A stretch of DNA of 64,000 nucleotides. It comes from Hymenobacter baengnokdamensis (GTDB lineage: Bacteria > Bacteroidota > Bacteroidia > Cytophagales > Hymenobacteraceae). Where the stretch lies: NCBI RefSeq assembly GCF_008728635.1, contig NZ_CP044285.1, positions 1,550,001 through 1,614,000 on the forward strand, read 5' to 3'. Below the pieces are notes generated by a model that was not told the DNA's origin, ran no database searches, and saw only the letters and a program-made list of their open reading frames with translations. Within the stretch, counting starts at the first letter, position 1; each line of letters starts with the position of its first letter. This document shows, piece by piece, positions 53,625 through 62,869 of the stretch. The translations under genes were made by a program, and so were the position numbers.

Positions 53625-54824
53625 GACCAATCCGCCCAGCCTGGGGTTCAGACAATTCGGGCCCGCGCCGCTGCCCTGGCCCCCGAGCTATCGGCCCTGC
53701 GCCGCCACCTGCACGCTCACCCCGAGCTCTCGTTCCAGGAAAATGAAACGGCGGCCTTCGTTACCAGTCAGCTGCTGGCGATGGGGCTACAGCCCTACCG
53801 GGTGGCGGGTACGGGCGTAGTGGCGCTCATCGAAGGGCAGCCGGGCGGCCCGGTAGTGGCGTTGCGCGGCGATATGGATGCCCTGCCCATCCAGGAGCTG
53901 AGTGAGGTGCCGTATAAGTCGGCCAACGCCGGCGTGATGCACGCTTGCGGGCACGACGTGCACACCACCTGCCTGCTTGGGGCCGCCCGCCTGCTCAGCG
54001 AGCAGCGGGCTCACTTCAAAGGCACTGTAAAGCTGCTATTTCAGCCCGGTGAGGAGTTGCTGCCCGGCGGAGCCTCGCTGATGATAAAAGACGGCGTGCT
54101 CGAAAACCCCGCACCAGCTGAAATTATTGGCCAGCACGTATTTCCGCGCCTGCCGGTGGGGCAGATTGGCGTGCGCTCGGGCCGCTACATGGCCAGTACC
54201 GACGAGCTTTATCTGAAAATAAAGGGCAAAGGCGGTCACGGCGCCATGCCCGAGCTCAACCTCGACCCCGTGCTGGTAGCGGCTCACCTCATCGTGGCGG
54301 CCCAGCAGATTGTGAGCCGCCGCGCCAACCCCAAGCTGCCGTCGGTGCTGAGCTTCGGCAAAGTCATCGCCAACGGCGCTACCAACGTTATTCCCGACGA
54401 GGTATTTATCGAAGGCACGTTTCGTACCCTCGACGAGCAGTGGCGCGACGAAGCCCATCAGCACCTGCGGCAGCTGTGCGAAGGCCTCGCGGCCAGCATG
54501 GGTGCCGTGTGCGAGCTGGAAATCCGGCGCGGCTACCCCTGTCTCGACAATAACCCCGCCGTAACTGCCCGCGTGCGGGCTGCTGCCGAGCACTACCTGG
54601 GGGCCGAAAACGTGATTGAGCTCGACCAGTGGCTGGCCGCCGAAGACTTTGCCTACTTCTCGCAGGCTGCGCCGGCGTGCTTCTATCGCCTGGGTACCCG
54701 CGCCGCCGATGGCCGCTTTGCCGCTTCGGTGCATACACCCATCTTCGATATCGATGAGCAGGCACTGAGTATCGGCGCGGGGCTAATGGCTTGGGTAACT
54801 CTGCAGGAACTAGATTTATTGTAA
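53616..54824 (+). CDS. M20-family amidohydrolase (carboxypeptidase/aminoacylase-like)
   Basis: 402 aa from a GTG at 53616. Zinc-site blocks: ALRGDMDALPIQE (about 88), NAGVMHACGHDVHTTCLLG (Cys/His/Asp near 110), LLFQPGEELLPGGASLMIKDG (Glu-Glu near 145) and IIGQHVFPRLPVG. The dimerisation domain follows, then LAAEDFAYFSQAAPACFYRLGTR with the last ligand His in SVHTPIFDIDE. It belongs to the hippurate hydrolase/N-acyl amino acid hydrolase group; the substrate is not determined. The first six codons derive from an inverted repeat. A 25-nt run of almost pure A/T follows the stop. Confidence 0.9.
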   Translation: MKSDQSAQPGVQTIRARAAALAPELSALRRHLHAHPELSFQENETAAFVTSQLLAMGLQPYRVAGTGVVALIEGQPGGPVVALRGDMDALPIQELSEVPYKSANAGVMHACGHDVHTTCLLGAARLLSEQRAHFKGTVKLLFQPGEELLPGGASLMIKDGVLENPAPAEIIGQHVFPRLPVGQIGVRSGRYMASTDELYLKIKGKGGHGAMPELNLDPVLVAAHLIVAAQQIVSRRANPKLPSVLSFGKVIANGATNVIPDEVFIEGTFRTLDEQWRDEAHQHLRQLCEGLAASMGAVCELEIRRGYPCLDNNPAVTARVRAAAEHYLGAENVIELDQWLAAEDFAYFSQAAPACFYRLGTRAADGRFAASVHTPIFDIDEQALSIGAGLMAWVTLQELDLL

Positions 54825-54849
54825 AAAATTATTATATAATAAATATAAT

Positions 54850-55728
54850 ATGAATCGTTTTGCGTTATCGCTGTGCCTTGCTGGCTGTCTGCTTGGGGCT
54901 GGCCGGACGGCCACTGCCCAGACTACTACGCCGCCTTACGATGCCAACGCCACCTTGCGCTCGGTGCAGGCCGCGCAGCTTTGGCCTGAGCTACAGGGAG
55001 AATTGGCCCTGCGCAACGGCGATTACCTGCTGCTGGCGCTGCGGGGCGAGTATGACACCGATGCCGCTGCCGCCCGCCGTCTGGGCTTTTCTGCTCGCCG
55101 CGTAACGCTAGGTTACGAGCACTTCTGGAACTCCAACTGGAGCTGGGGAGCTACCGCCCGCTACGAGTCTGGCAGCAGTCTGAATCAGCGCTATTACGAT
55201 ATTATAGCGCCCGAGCTTTTGGTGCGCCATCGCTCGCCTGTTTTTGGCGGGTTTACCTTTGGGCAGCGGCTGAGCCTGGAGCGCCAGCTTCCGTTCAACT
55301 CGCCGACCTATGGCGGCAGCGGACCAGCGGGCCAAAACTGGACGCGCTTGCGCGTCGATATAGAGCGCCTCTACCCGTTGACCAGTGATGCGGCTGCCGG
55401 CCTGGCCCTGCGCCCCCGCCTGAGCTACGAAGCCAGCACGCACCTGCGCCTGCAAAAAGCGGAAGGTGACCTTAATGAGCGTACTATTCAGTACACCAGC
55501 CTGCGCGCTGAGGTGGGGGTGCGCATGTCGCCGCACCTAGATTTAACCCCCTGGTTTGCTTACCAGACCATCTACTTCTTGTCAGAGCCGCAATACGATA
55601 AAAACAATATGCAGGTTAGCGGTGGCAAGGATAACAATGTGTATCCGACGGTAGGCCTAGAGGTGCGCTTTACGTTGCTGCCTACTGGTGGAAAGCCCAC
55701 GCGCCAGCAGTTACCAACGCAGCACTAG
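54850..55728 (+). CDS. Predicted outer-membrane beta-barrel protein (DUF2490-like)
   Basis: 292 aa. Signal peptide 1-23 (NRFALSLCLAGCLLGAGRTATAQ). The rest shows alternating strand patterns with many aromatic residues (WSWGATARYESGSSLNQRYYDIIAPELLVRHRSPVFGG, FTFGQRLSLERQ, LDLTPWFAYQTIYFL), suggesting about 8-12 transmembrane strands. Probably an outer-membrane protein of the DUF2490 type with unknown role. The last strand (YPTVGLEVRFTL) is followed by a polar tail of about 15 residues. The start codon follows an AT-only leader of 30 bp. Confidence 0.65.
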   Translation: MNRFALSLCLAGCLLGAGRTATAQTTTPPYDANATLRSVQAAQLWPELQGELALRNGDYLLLALRGEYDTDAAAARRLGFSARRVTLGYEHFWNSNWSWGATARYESGSSLNQRYYDIIAPELLVRHRSPVFGGFTFGQRLSLERQLPFNSPTYGGSGPAGQNWTRLRVDIERLYPLTSDAAAGLALRPRLSYEASTHLRLQKAEGDLNERTIQYTSLRAEVGVRMSPHLDLTPWFAYQTIYFLSEPQYDKNNMQVSGGKDNNVYPTVGLEVRFTLLPTGGKPTRQQLPTQH

Positions 55729-55948
55729 ACTGCTGATGATGACATAATGACTGATAGAAGTGGCGTAATTTAGCTCGATTAAAGACAATTGTGGCATATT
55801 TTACGCCAGGTAAGACGGATGTTATAAGTTGAGTGTTAGAAATAATAGCCATAATGTCAGTATAGGTTAGTCGGCATGAATTTTAAGGAAGGTAAGGCGT
55901 GCCGCCGGTTGTACGGCTGGCATTTTCCCTTAACATCTTTCTTTTATC

Positions 55949-56395
55949 ATGGCTACTTTATTGTATAATTCCCTGCCCGCTCAACGCCCAGCCCGTGCCT
56001 TTAACACCATGCTGAGCGAATTGCTGCGCGATGCGCAGCCGGCCGCACCCCAGCCTTCAACCTCCTTTGTGCCCGCCGCCGACATCTTCGAAACGGCCCA
56101 GGGCTTTGAGCTGCACCTGGCGCTGCCGGGCGTAGCCAAAGAGGCCGTTAGTATCGATTTTCAGGACGGCCAACTGGTGGTCAGCGGCAACCGTCCGGCC
56201 CCGGCTACCGAGGGCGAGAATGTGCCCCAGCTGCGCCGGGTCGAAACCCGCTTTGGTGAGTTCCGCCGGGCTTTTCGCCTGCCCGAGACGGTGAATGTAA
56301 AAGACATCAGCGCCGAACTGTCCGACGGGCTGCTGCGCGTGACCCTGCCTTTCGACACCGAGAAGGTAACCAAGCAGCACATTGAAGTGCGCTAA
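55949..56395 (+). CDS. Small heat-shock protein (Hsp20/alpha-crystallin)
   Basis: 148 aa. The alpha-crystallin domain covers about 48-148: ADIFETAQGFELHLALPGVAKEAVSIDFQDGQLVVSGNRP, then RVETRFGEFRRAFRLPETVNVKDISAELSDGLLRVTLPF. The C-terminal IxI motif is not clearly seen. It prevents aggregation of unfolded proteins. It is followed by a terminator and by the DegP protease gene, so the pair could be under stress control, but no known operator is visible. Confidence 0.93.
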   Translation: MATLLYNSLPAQRPARAFNTMLSELLRDAQPAAPQPSTSFVPAADIFETAQGFELHLALPGVAKEAVSIDFQDGQLVVSGNRPAPATEGENVPQLRRVETRFGEFRRAFRLPETVNVKDISAELSDGLLRVTLPFDTEKVTKQHIEVR

Positions 56396-56402
56396 ACCGG
56401 CG

Positions 56403-56428
56403 AAAAGGCACCTCCAAAGGTGCCTTTT
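56403..56428 (+). terminator. Terminator after hsp20
   Basis: Arms AAAAGGCACCT (56403-56413) and AGGTGCCTTTT (56418-56428) with a 4-nt loop, followed by further T residues. Confidence 0.85.
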
Positions 56429-56607
56429 TTGGCCTGAGGCTTGCATATAAACGCTTCGCTGGCAACCTTTGGGCACTACAACGCCTCTTTTTGGCGTTGC
56501 ATGGTCTGGCTGAAAAACCTCCCGCCTGTTGTGCGGGTAATATGGTGGTGTCGGCGAGTGCGTATTCTTAACCTGACTTTCTTTTTTACCATTTTAACTT
56601 AACCCCA

Positions 56608-58124
56608 ATGCAAGCTAAAAACATGATGCTCGGCCTGCTGACTTCCGCCATTCTGGGCGGCGGCGTGGCCGTGGGGGATACAAGCTGCTGGAAGCCGAGC
56701 CGGGCAACGTGGCTCAGGCTACCGTAGCTTCCGACCCCCAGGTGCGCTACACCTCGGCTATGCGCAGCAGCGCCTACGCGGCCCCGGAAGGCCTCAATTT
56801 TGTGGCGGCGGCGGCGGCCGTAACGCCGGCCGTAGTGCACGTAATGACCGAGTACAAGGCCGAGCCCCAGCAGCAGAGCCGCATGATGCAGATGGACCCC
56901 TTCCTGCGTCAGTTCTTCGGCGACCAGTTTGATGGGCAACTGCGCGGGCAGCGTGAGCCGCAGGGTGGGGGCGAAGGCTCCGGCTCGGGCGTAATTATTG
57001 CCGCCAACGGCTACATCGTCACCAATAACCACGTGATTGATAAAGCGTCGAAAATCACGGTGGTGATGGACGACAAGCGCAAGTTCGATGCCGAACTGGT
57101 GGGGGCCGACCCCAGCACCGACCTGGCCGTATTGAAAGTGAAGGCTGATAACCTGCCCTTCGTGAAGTATGGTAATTCCGATGAGGTGAAAGTGGGCCAG
57201 TGGGTGCTGGCCGTGGGCAATCCCTTCAACCTGAACTCAACGGTAACCGCCGGCATCATCTCGGCTAAGGGCCGCAGCATCGGCATTCTGAGTCGCGACC
57301 AGAACATGGGCGTAGAGTCGTACATCCAAACCGATGCCGTGGTAAACCCCGGCAACTCGGGTGGCGCGCTCGTAAACACCGCTGGCGACCTCATCGGCAT
57401 CAACTCGGCCATCTCGTCGCACACCGGCTCATTTGAAGGCTACGCATTCGCCGTGCCCAGCTCCATCGTGAGCAAGGTGGTAGATGACCTGCTCAAATAC
57501 AAAGTAGTACAGCGGGCGCTGCTCGGCGTGCGCATTCAGGAAGTCGACGCTAAGCTGGCTTCCGAGAAGAAGCTTAATACCCTCAACGGGGTGTACGTGC
57601 AGGGTCTGGGCGAGAAGAGCGCCGCTGCGGCGGCGGGCCTGAAAATCGGCGATATTATTACCGATATCAACGGCGTGCCCGTAAACACGGCCTCGCAGCT
57701 GCAGGAGCAGGTAGCCCGCTTCCGCCCTGGCGACCGCATTAAGGTGGGGTATCTGCGCGGTGGCAACAAGGAGGTAGCCACGGCTACGCTCTACAATGCC
57801 GCCAATACGACGGCCGTAGTGCACGAGCTACCCGCCGATGCTGCTATCAGCTACGAGGGCGCCAAAGTAGCGCCGGTAGCGTCACGGCTGCAAAATATGC
57901 TGGGTATTGAGGGTGGTGCCCAGGTTTCGGGTATCAAAGGCAGCAATTTTAAGGAAACCGGCATGGCCGATGGCTTTATCATCACGCGCATTGATAAGAA
58001 CGTGGTGCGCAAGCCCGCCGACGTGCAGGCCTACCTCGACCAGGCCAAGGATAACTCGGGTGCCCTCGTAGAAGGGGTGTATCCCGATGGCCGCAAGGCG
58101 TACTATCCCATCGGCCGCGAGTAG
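56608..58124 (+). CDS. degP: DegP/HtrA-type serine protease, frameshifted in the signal anchor
   Basis: From ATG 56608 the N-terminus reads QAKNMMLGLLTSAILGGGVAV, a signal/anchor segment, then a G run at 56673-56677. Reading on in that frame gives a short nonsense peptide. Adding one base there (V-G-G-Y-K-L-L-E-A-E) joins the frame that is open to 58124. So a single G appears missing. The protease has the triad TNNHVID (His), STDLAVLKV (Asp) and NPGNSGGALVN (Ser), and two PDZ domains (about 290-380 and 410-490 of the joined protein, as GVYVQGLGEKSAAAAAGL and DGFIITRIDKNVVRKPADV). It degrades misfolded periplasmic proteins. Likely a homopolymer sequencing error. Confidence 0.9.
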
Positions 58125-58143
58125 GAAGTAAGCCAGCTTAAAA

Positions 58144-58184
58144 CTAAAAAGCCCTTTGCCAATGCCTGGCAAAGGGCTTTTTAG
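58144..58184. terminator. Terminator after degP
   Basis: Perfect 17-bp arms 58144-58160 and 58168-58184 (CTAAAAAGCCCTTTGCC and its complement) with a 7-nt loop; T-rich right end. Confidence 0.88.
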
Positions 58185-58312
58185 TTGGGCGGATTACATT
58201 ATAAATATAGTAAAAATACTATGTAATGAGTTCTTTTCCCGCATAAAAGAAGACCCGCGCCTGAACCGGTCGTACCTTGTTGCTTATTGCCTGAATTCTG
58301 CGCCGTTGTGCT

Positions 58313-58741
58313 ATGCCTGCTTCCCCTGCTGAGTCGCTTGCCATTACTTATGAAGCCGAAGAGGGGGTGCTTGTAGGCCGCTGGCGGCGCAACCATGCCG
58401 AACCAGACCTGCCGGAAGTATTTGAGCTGCTGGTTGAAGCAGCGCTGAAAGCTGACCACTGCCGGTTCTGGCTGCTCGACCTGCGTGAGCGCACCTGGCA
58501 CCCGCCGGCCTTTAAAAAGTGGTTTGATAACCTCTTGTCGAAGCAAGTAGTGCAGGTACTGGGTCGGCCGGTATTTCTGGCCTGCGTAGCTACCGAGCAA
58601 AACCGAGCCGATATCGAAAGCATTGCCACCCAGGTACGCCTGCGCCAGCACGCTCAGGAAGAGTTTTATCCGTACTTCTTTAACAACGAAGGCGCTGCCC
58701 GTGACTGGCTGCTGTATCACCGCCAGCAGGAGAAGGACTAA
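58313..58741 (+). CDS. Small protein of unknown function, paralogue of the next gene
   Basis: 142 aa, cytoplasmic, no membrane segment or metal site seen. Core: YEAEEGVLVGRWRRNHAEPDLPEVFELLVEAALKADHCRFWLLDLRERTW. A hydrophobic-strand/helix rhythm with a GRW motif followed by CRFWLLDLR looks like a STAS/SpoIIAA-like fold, but this is inference only. It shares length, motif order and C-terminus (YFFNNEGAARDWL) with the protein at 58865-59290, so the two are tandem duplicates. No operon partner suggests a function. Confidence 0.75.
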   Translation: MPASPAESLAITYEAEEGVLVGRWRRNHAEPDLPEVFELLVEAALKADHCRFWLLDLRERTWHPPAFKKWFDNLLSKQVVQVLGRPVFLACVATEQNRADIESIATQVRLRQHAQEEFYPYFFNNEGAARDWLLYHRQQEKD

Positions 58742-58864
58742 AAAGCAGCTGTTGAAGCGCTGCTGGCAGCTACGTTGCCTGGGCGCCCGTTTCAGGGCAG
58801 GTTGCTGGCGCGCCTCAAAGCGTGAGAGCTACCTTTATGCCTGTCGTTCCATTTTGCTGCTGGT

Positions 58865-59290
58865 ATGGTACCCCACGCTACTACCTATTCTCCTGATAGC
58901 TTCTCGCTGGAATATCGCCCCGAGCAGCGTATGCTCATCGGGCGCTGGCTGCGCCCGGTAACGCTCGACGAGCTGAAGGCGCACTACCACGCATTATTGG
59001 CCGCTGCCATTGCCCACGACAACTGCTGCCACTGGTTGCTCGATGTGCGCCGCCGCGTAGCCATCGATACCGACGCCGCCCTGTGGTTTCGGGAGGAGTT
59101 TGGCCCGCAGCTGCCCCTGGTGCTGGGCCGTCCGGTGTGGCTGGCCTACTTCGCCATGGTAAACCAGGAGCTGGCCCGCACCAACCCCGCCCTGAGAGAG
59201 AATATGCGCCTGGGCTCGCTGCAAGACGGGCATTACTGCTACTTCAATCAGGAAAGCGAGGCGCTGGCCTGGCTGGCACAGCAGCGCTGA
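58865..59290 (+). CDS. Small protein of unknown function, tandem paralogue
   Basis: 141 aa. The same layout as its upstream neighbour: LEYRPEQRMLIGRWLRPVTLDELKAHYHALLAAAIAHDNCCHWLLDVRRR, then VLGRPVWLAYFAM (compare VLGRPVFLACVAT) and YCYFNQESEALAWLAQQR. The GRW and CxxWLLDxR positions are kept, while the rest has diverged. A 123-bp gap separates the two genes. The first Met (VPHATTYSPDSFS) gives the best match with the paralogue's N-terminus. Family and function not recognised. Confidence 0.75.
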   Translation: MVPHATTYSPDSFSLEYRPEQRMLIGRWLRPVTLDELKAHYHALLAAAIAHDNCCHWLLDVRRRVAIDTDAALWFREEFGPQLPLVLGRPVWLAYFAMVNQELARTNPALRENMRLGSLQDGHYCYFNQESEALAWLAQQR

Positions 59291-59367
59291 GGCCGGCCCG
59301 GCCAGCGCCGGCCCACACCTGGCCGGCGCTGCTACCTTTGGCAAAAGCAGTCCCCTATTCCCACCCC

Positions 59368-60969
59368 ATGAAGCAAGCTCTTGAAGAAGCCACCCGGCCC
59401 GATGTAACTGTAGCCCACCCCCACGCCGACCCGCATGGCATCCGCGGCGTGCTGCAGCAGCTCGGCATAAAGCCGGAAAACCCTGCTGCTAGTACCGGCC
59501 GCCAGTGGAGCACTACCCCTGGCCCACAGAAAGTTATTGTGTCGCCGGCCGATGGCCAGCGCATTGCGGCCGTAACCCTGGCTACCGTAGCCGATTACGA
59601 CGCCGTGGTGAAAACTGCCCAGCAGGCCTTCCTGAAATGGCGGCTGGTGCCCGCCCCTCAGCGCGGCGATATCGTGCGCCAGATAAGCAACGAGCTGCGC
59701 CACCACAAAGAGGCGCTGGGCAAGCTCGTAAGCTACGAAATGGGCAAGATATTGCAGGAAGGCCTAGGCGAAGTGCAGGAGATGATTGACATCTGCGACT
59801 TTGCCGTGGGCCTGAGCCGGCAATTGCACGGCCTCACCATGCACTCGGAGCGGCCGGCCCACCGCATGTACGAGCAGTACCACCCGCTGGGGGTGGTGGG
59901 TATTATCTCGGCTTTTAACTTCCCGGTGGCGGTGTGGAGCTGGAATGCCATGCTGGCCGCCGTGTGTGGCAACGTCAGCATCTGGAAGCCTTCGGAGAAA
60001 ACGCCGCTGGCCGCCGTGGCCGTGCAGCACATCATTCGTGGAGTATTAGAAAAAAACGATATTCCCGAAGGCGTCTTCAACCTGGTGCTGGGCCACGCCG
60101 ACGTAGGCGCCGCTATGGCTGCCGATGAGCGCGTGCCGCTGGTATCGGCCACGGGCAGCACCCGCATGGGCCGGGCGGTGGGCGCGGCCGTGGGCCAGCG
60201 CCTGGGCCGCGCCCTGCTGGAGCTGGGCGGTAACAACGCCATTATTCTTACCCCGCAGGCCGACCTGGATATGGCTATGCGAGCCATCGTATTTGGGGCG
60301 GTAGGTACGGCCGGGCAGCGCTGCACTACCACGCGTCGCCTCATTATTCACGACAGTATTTATGAGGAGGTAACGCAGCGCCTGCTGGCCGCCTATGCCA
60401 AGCTGCCGGTGGGCCACCCGCTACAGGCCGGCACCCTGGTAGGCCCGCTCATCGATGCCGATGCGGTGGCGCTTTTCACTTCGGCCCTCGAAAGCGTGCA
60501 GCAAGAAGGCGCTACGCTGCTGGCTGGCGGCCAGGTAGTCAGCAGTGCCGAGCTGCACGGTGGGCACTACGTGCTGCCGGCGCTGGTAGCGGCCGAAAAC
60601 CACTACGCCACGGTGCAGGCCGAAACGTTTGCCCCCATTCTCTATCTTATCAGGTACAGCGGGGAGGTAGCGGAAGCCATTGCCCTGCAAAATGGCGTGA
60701 AGCAGGGCCTGTCGTCGGCCATCTTTACCCTGAATCTGCGCGAGGCGGAGGCCTTCCTGGCCGCGCCGGGCTCCGACTGCGGCATTGCCAATGTGAACAT
60801 CGGCACCAGCGGAGCCGAAATCGGCGGCGCCTTCGGCGGCGAAAAGGAAACCGGTGGCGGCCGCGAGTCGGGTTCCGATGCCTGGAAGGTATACATGCGC
60901 CGCCAAACCAATACCATCAACTACGGCACCGAGCTGCCGCTGGCGCAGGGTATTAAGTTTGATATATAG
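59368..60969 (+). CDS. ALDH7/antiquitin-type aldehyde dehydrogenase
   Basis: 533 aa from the ATG at 59368. NAD-dependent aldehyde dehydrogenase: IISAFNFPVAVWSWNAMLAAVCGNVSIWKPSEKTPL cofactor block near 185-220, LELGGNNAIIL with the general-base Glu (about 288), AGQRCTTTRRLIIH with the catalytic Cys (about 322), and NIGTSGAEIGGAFGGEKETGGGRESGSDAWKVYMRRQTNTINYG near the end, typical of the antiquitin/AmaB branch that oxidises L-2-aminoadipate semialdehyde. The exact substrate is inferred from the family. Single gene with its own terminator. Confidence 0.9.
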   Translation: MKQALEEATRPDVTVAHPHADPHGIRGVLQQLGIKPENPAASTGRQWSTTPGPQKVIVSPADGQRIAAVTLATVADYDAVVKTAQQAFLKWRLVPAPQRGDIVRQISNELRHHKEALGKLVSYEMGKILQEGLGEVQEMIDICDFAVGLSRQLHGLTMHSERPAHRMYEQYHPLGVVGIISAFNFPVAVWSWNAMLAAVCGNVSIWKPSEKTPLAAVAVQHIIRGVLEKNDIPEGVFNLVLGHADVGAAMAADERVPLVSATGSTRMGRAVGAAVGQRLGRALLELGGNNAIILTPQADLDMAMRAIVFGAVGTAGQRCTTTRRLIIHDSIYEEVTQRLLAAYAKLPVGHPLQAGTLVGPLIDADAVALFTSALESVQQEGATLLAGGQVVSSAELHGGHYVLPALVAAENHYATVQAETFAPILYLIRYSGEVAEAIALQNGVKQGLSSAIFTLNLREAEAFLAAPGSDCGIANVNIGTSGAEIGGAFGGEKETGGGRESGSDAWKVYMRRQTNTINYGTELPLAQGIKFDI

Positions 60970-60986
60970 GAAATATATAATTTTTT

Positions 60987-61029
60987 TACCAAAAAGCCTC
61001 GCTTTTAAATTGAATGAGGCTTTTTGGTA
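60987..61029. terminator. Terminator after the ALDH7-type gene
   Basis: Arms TACCAAAAAGCCTC (60987-61000) and its exact complement (61016-61029) with a 15-nt loop and a preceding T-rich run. The 237-bp gap up to 61206 shows no gene. Confidence 0.85.
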
Positions 61030-61206
61030 AAATCTGTGTAGAAGGTATTTAGTGCTTAAAAAGAAGTAGTGCTACCTGCGGTGACGCATTTCGAATGCTG
61101 GCATTCGGATTATCAAGCCATCTTCCACTGCAATACTTTGCTGCGCTCTCAGTAGGACGTTAAATTGCTCTCAGACTTACGTCCATAGCTTCACCCGGTA
61201 TTTGAA

Positions 61207-61746
61207 CTACTGCGCGAAACGAATATCACCGTGGCCTTTATATAGCAGGCCGCTAGTATCAAAGAGGACATAGTAAAGCCGAGCCATTTCGCCCGGTTGC
61301 AGGCCCAGCTTAGCATAGTCAAAGACGAAACCGAGGCTTCCCTTGCTAGCGGGGCGTTGAGGCAGCCGTAGCACAAGTTGGTAATTGCTACGCACTATAA
61401 CGGCGGCTGCCAGAAAATTTGGAGGCACAGCTCCATAGGCTTGCTTACTTTGAACAAGCCAAGTAGCATTGGTCGCAGGATTAGAATACACTGCGGTATA
61501 GTCGATAAAGTCAGGCTGCTGGGGGCTGTCGAGTGAAATACCAAGGTCACTGAACAGCGCTTTTTCCTGGGCATTCCAAGTTGCATCAGTAGTCCAGTCG
61601 GTGGGGTCCTGGCTGCCGTTAGGCAGGTTTTGGGAATCACGGTGTGAGAAACCGTCGCCCAGGCCAAAGTCAAAGCTGGGGCTTTGACTTGATTTATGGC
61701 AGCTAGCCAGCGCCAGCACCGTGGCAAGAAGTAGCAGTGTCCGCAT
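61207..61746 (-). CDS. Hypothetical lipoprotein
   Basis: 179 aa. Lipoprotein signal RTLLLLATVLALASC (lipobox LASC, Cys near 16) followed by a Ser/Asp/Gly-rich linker (HKSSQSPSFDFGLGDGFSHR). The remaining domain is predicted mixed alpha/beta (FIDYTAVYSNPATNATWLVQSKQAYG; GEMARLYYVLFDTSGLLYKGHG) and is not assigned to a family. Base composition is lower in GC than most of the window. Same direction as the DUF4252-type gene upstream, 129 bp away. Confidence 0.68.
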   Translation of the reverse strand: MRTLLLLATVLALASCHKSSQSPSFDFGLGDGFSHRDSQNLPNGSQDPTDWTTDATWNAQEKALFSDLGISLDSPQQPDFIDYTAVYSNPATNATWLVQSKQAYGAVPPNFLAAAVIVRSNYQLVLRLPQRPASKGSLGFVFDYAKLGLQPGEMARLYYVLFDTSGLLYKGHGDIRFAQ

Positions 61747-61875
61747 CTAAGGGCTGGCAGATATAAGTATTTGCCGCTGCTAAAGTAGCGTAATCATTGC
61801 TACTGGCACGCATGGGTTGCCTGAATGCCAGTAGCAATGACCACCACTAAATTGAGTTTTTAATTACTGAAGTGC

Positions 61876-62487
61876 TTACTTACCTGCCGTTTGCTGCACT
61901 ACCTCGGGCAGCACTTTGCTCAGGGCTTCGGCCTGGGCGCGCGTGAAATTGCCTTGCACCTGCACCAGCACAAACGAGCCCAGCGCATCGGGCAGGGCAC
62001 CGGTAGCGACCAGCTCGCTCACCTGGTCGCCCGAGGCTTTTACCACATATTGGTAGGTAGCGGCTCCGCCATTCGAATTCACCAGTGAGGTGTAGCGCTC
62101 GGCTTGCAGCAGGCCGCTCACTTCCTTATTGAGGCCCTCGCGTACGAGGCCCTGGGCACTGCCCGAGGTAGGCGTAAAGCTCATCACCCGTGCCGTACGG
62201 ATACCCGTGATGGCATTCGTAAGGTCATTGCCACCCAGTAGCTTACCCACCCGCACGAGCGCCAGACGCTGTAGCAGGTCGGCCGACCACTCGGTGGTGC
62301 GAAAGCCGGGCCGGTCGCGGTATTTGGCAAAAAAAGCCGATACGGTGCGGGCAGGCGTGCCCGGCCCTCCGGCGCGGCAGCCGCTCAGCATCAGCAGGCC
62401 AATGGCGATGCCCAGGGCCAGCAGCTGAAGCCAGATGCGCGTGTTCAGGGGGCGGTGGCAGCTGGGGCTACTATCAAGGAAGTGCAT
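61876..62487 (-). CDS. DUF4252-like lipoprotein
   Basis: 203 aa. A basic N-terminus and hydrophobic stretch (LQLLALGIAIGLLMLSGC) ending in a lipobox (LSGC) near residue 37; a shorter start is possible. The mature part (FFAKYRDRPGFRTTEWSADLLQRLALVRVGKLLGG..., VMSFTP, LLQAERYTSLV, YQYVVKASGDQVSELVATGA, FVLVQVQGNFTRAQAEALSKVL) matches the pattern of Bacteroidetes DUF4252 proteins, whose function is unknown. A small hydrophilic gene ends 9 bp upstream, so they are probably one operon. Confidence 0.75.
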   Translation of the reverse strand: MHFLDSSPSCHRPLNTRIWLQLLALGIAIGLLMLSGCRAGGPGTPARTVSAFFAKYRDRPGFRTTEWSADLLQRLALVRVGKLLGGNDLTNAITGIRTARVMSFTPTSGSAQGLVREGLNKEVSGLLQAERYTSLVNSNGGAATYQYVVKASGDQVSELVATGALPDALGSFVLVQVQGNFTRAQAEALSKVLPEVVQQTAGK

Positions 62488-62496
62488 AAAGTGAGG

Positions 62497-62733
62497 TTAG
62501 CTATGCGCACCGGCCGAGTCACCTTTAAGGGGCGCGTCGTTTTCGCCCCGGCGCTGGCCCTGACTATCGACCGGCCCGTCGGCCCGGCTTATTTCGTCGG
62601 CCTCGTCGGTCGAGATGTAGTCGTTGGTAATGGGGCCGAGGCCACCAGTCTTGGCAGCCAGGTCGGCTTCGGCCTGGGCAAACTTGAGGTTAAGCAGCGA
62701 GTCGTCGGCGGGCTTTTGAGTCTTATCAGCCAT
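62497..62733 (-). CDS. Small hydrophilic hypothetical protein upstream of the DUF4252-like gene
   Basis: 78 aa from the ATG at 62733. Highly charged and low in hydrophobic residues, with a helical N-terminal part (DSLLNLKFAQAEADLAAKTGG) and a disordered tail rich in Asp, Gly and Ser. Third-position GC preference matches real genes of this window, and the stop lies 9 bp from the next gene on the same strand. No family recognised. It is divergent from the NUDIX gene. Confidence 0.6.
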   Translation of the reverse strand: MADKTQKPADDSLLNLKFAQAEADLAAKTGGLGPITNDYISTDEADEISRADGPVDSQGQRRGENDAPLKGDSAGAHS

Positions 62734-62869
62734 AGAAGCAGGCCCGGTGGCCGGAAGGTGAGTGGCAGCCGGGCTAAGCGTAGTACGGCCCGGCTTGGCG
62801 CGGGGTTTGGGCGGCCGGGCCGCCCGACGGGGGCTATTTTTGCCGGCATTCCACTTAGCCACGCGCCTG

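Noticed and set aside
58199..58720. A 173-codon open frame on the minus strand
   Set aside because: It covers the first of two clearly paralogous + strand genes and has no recognisable features; the paralogy supports the + strand.
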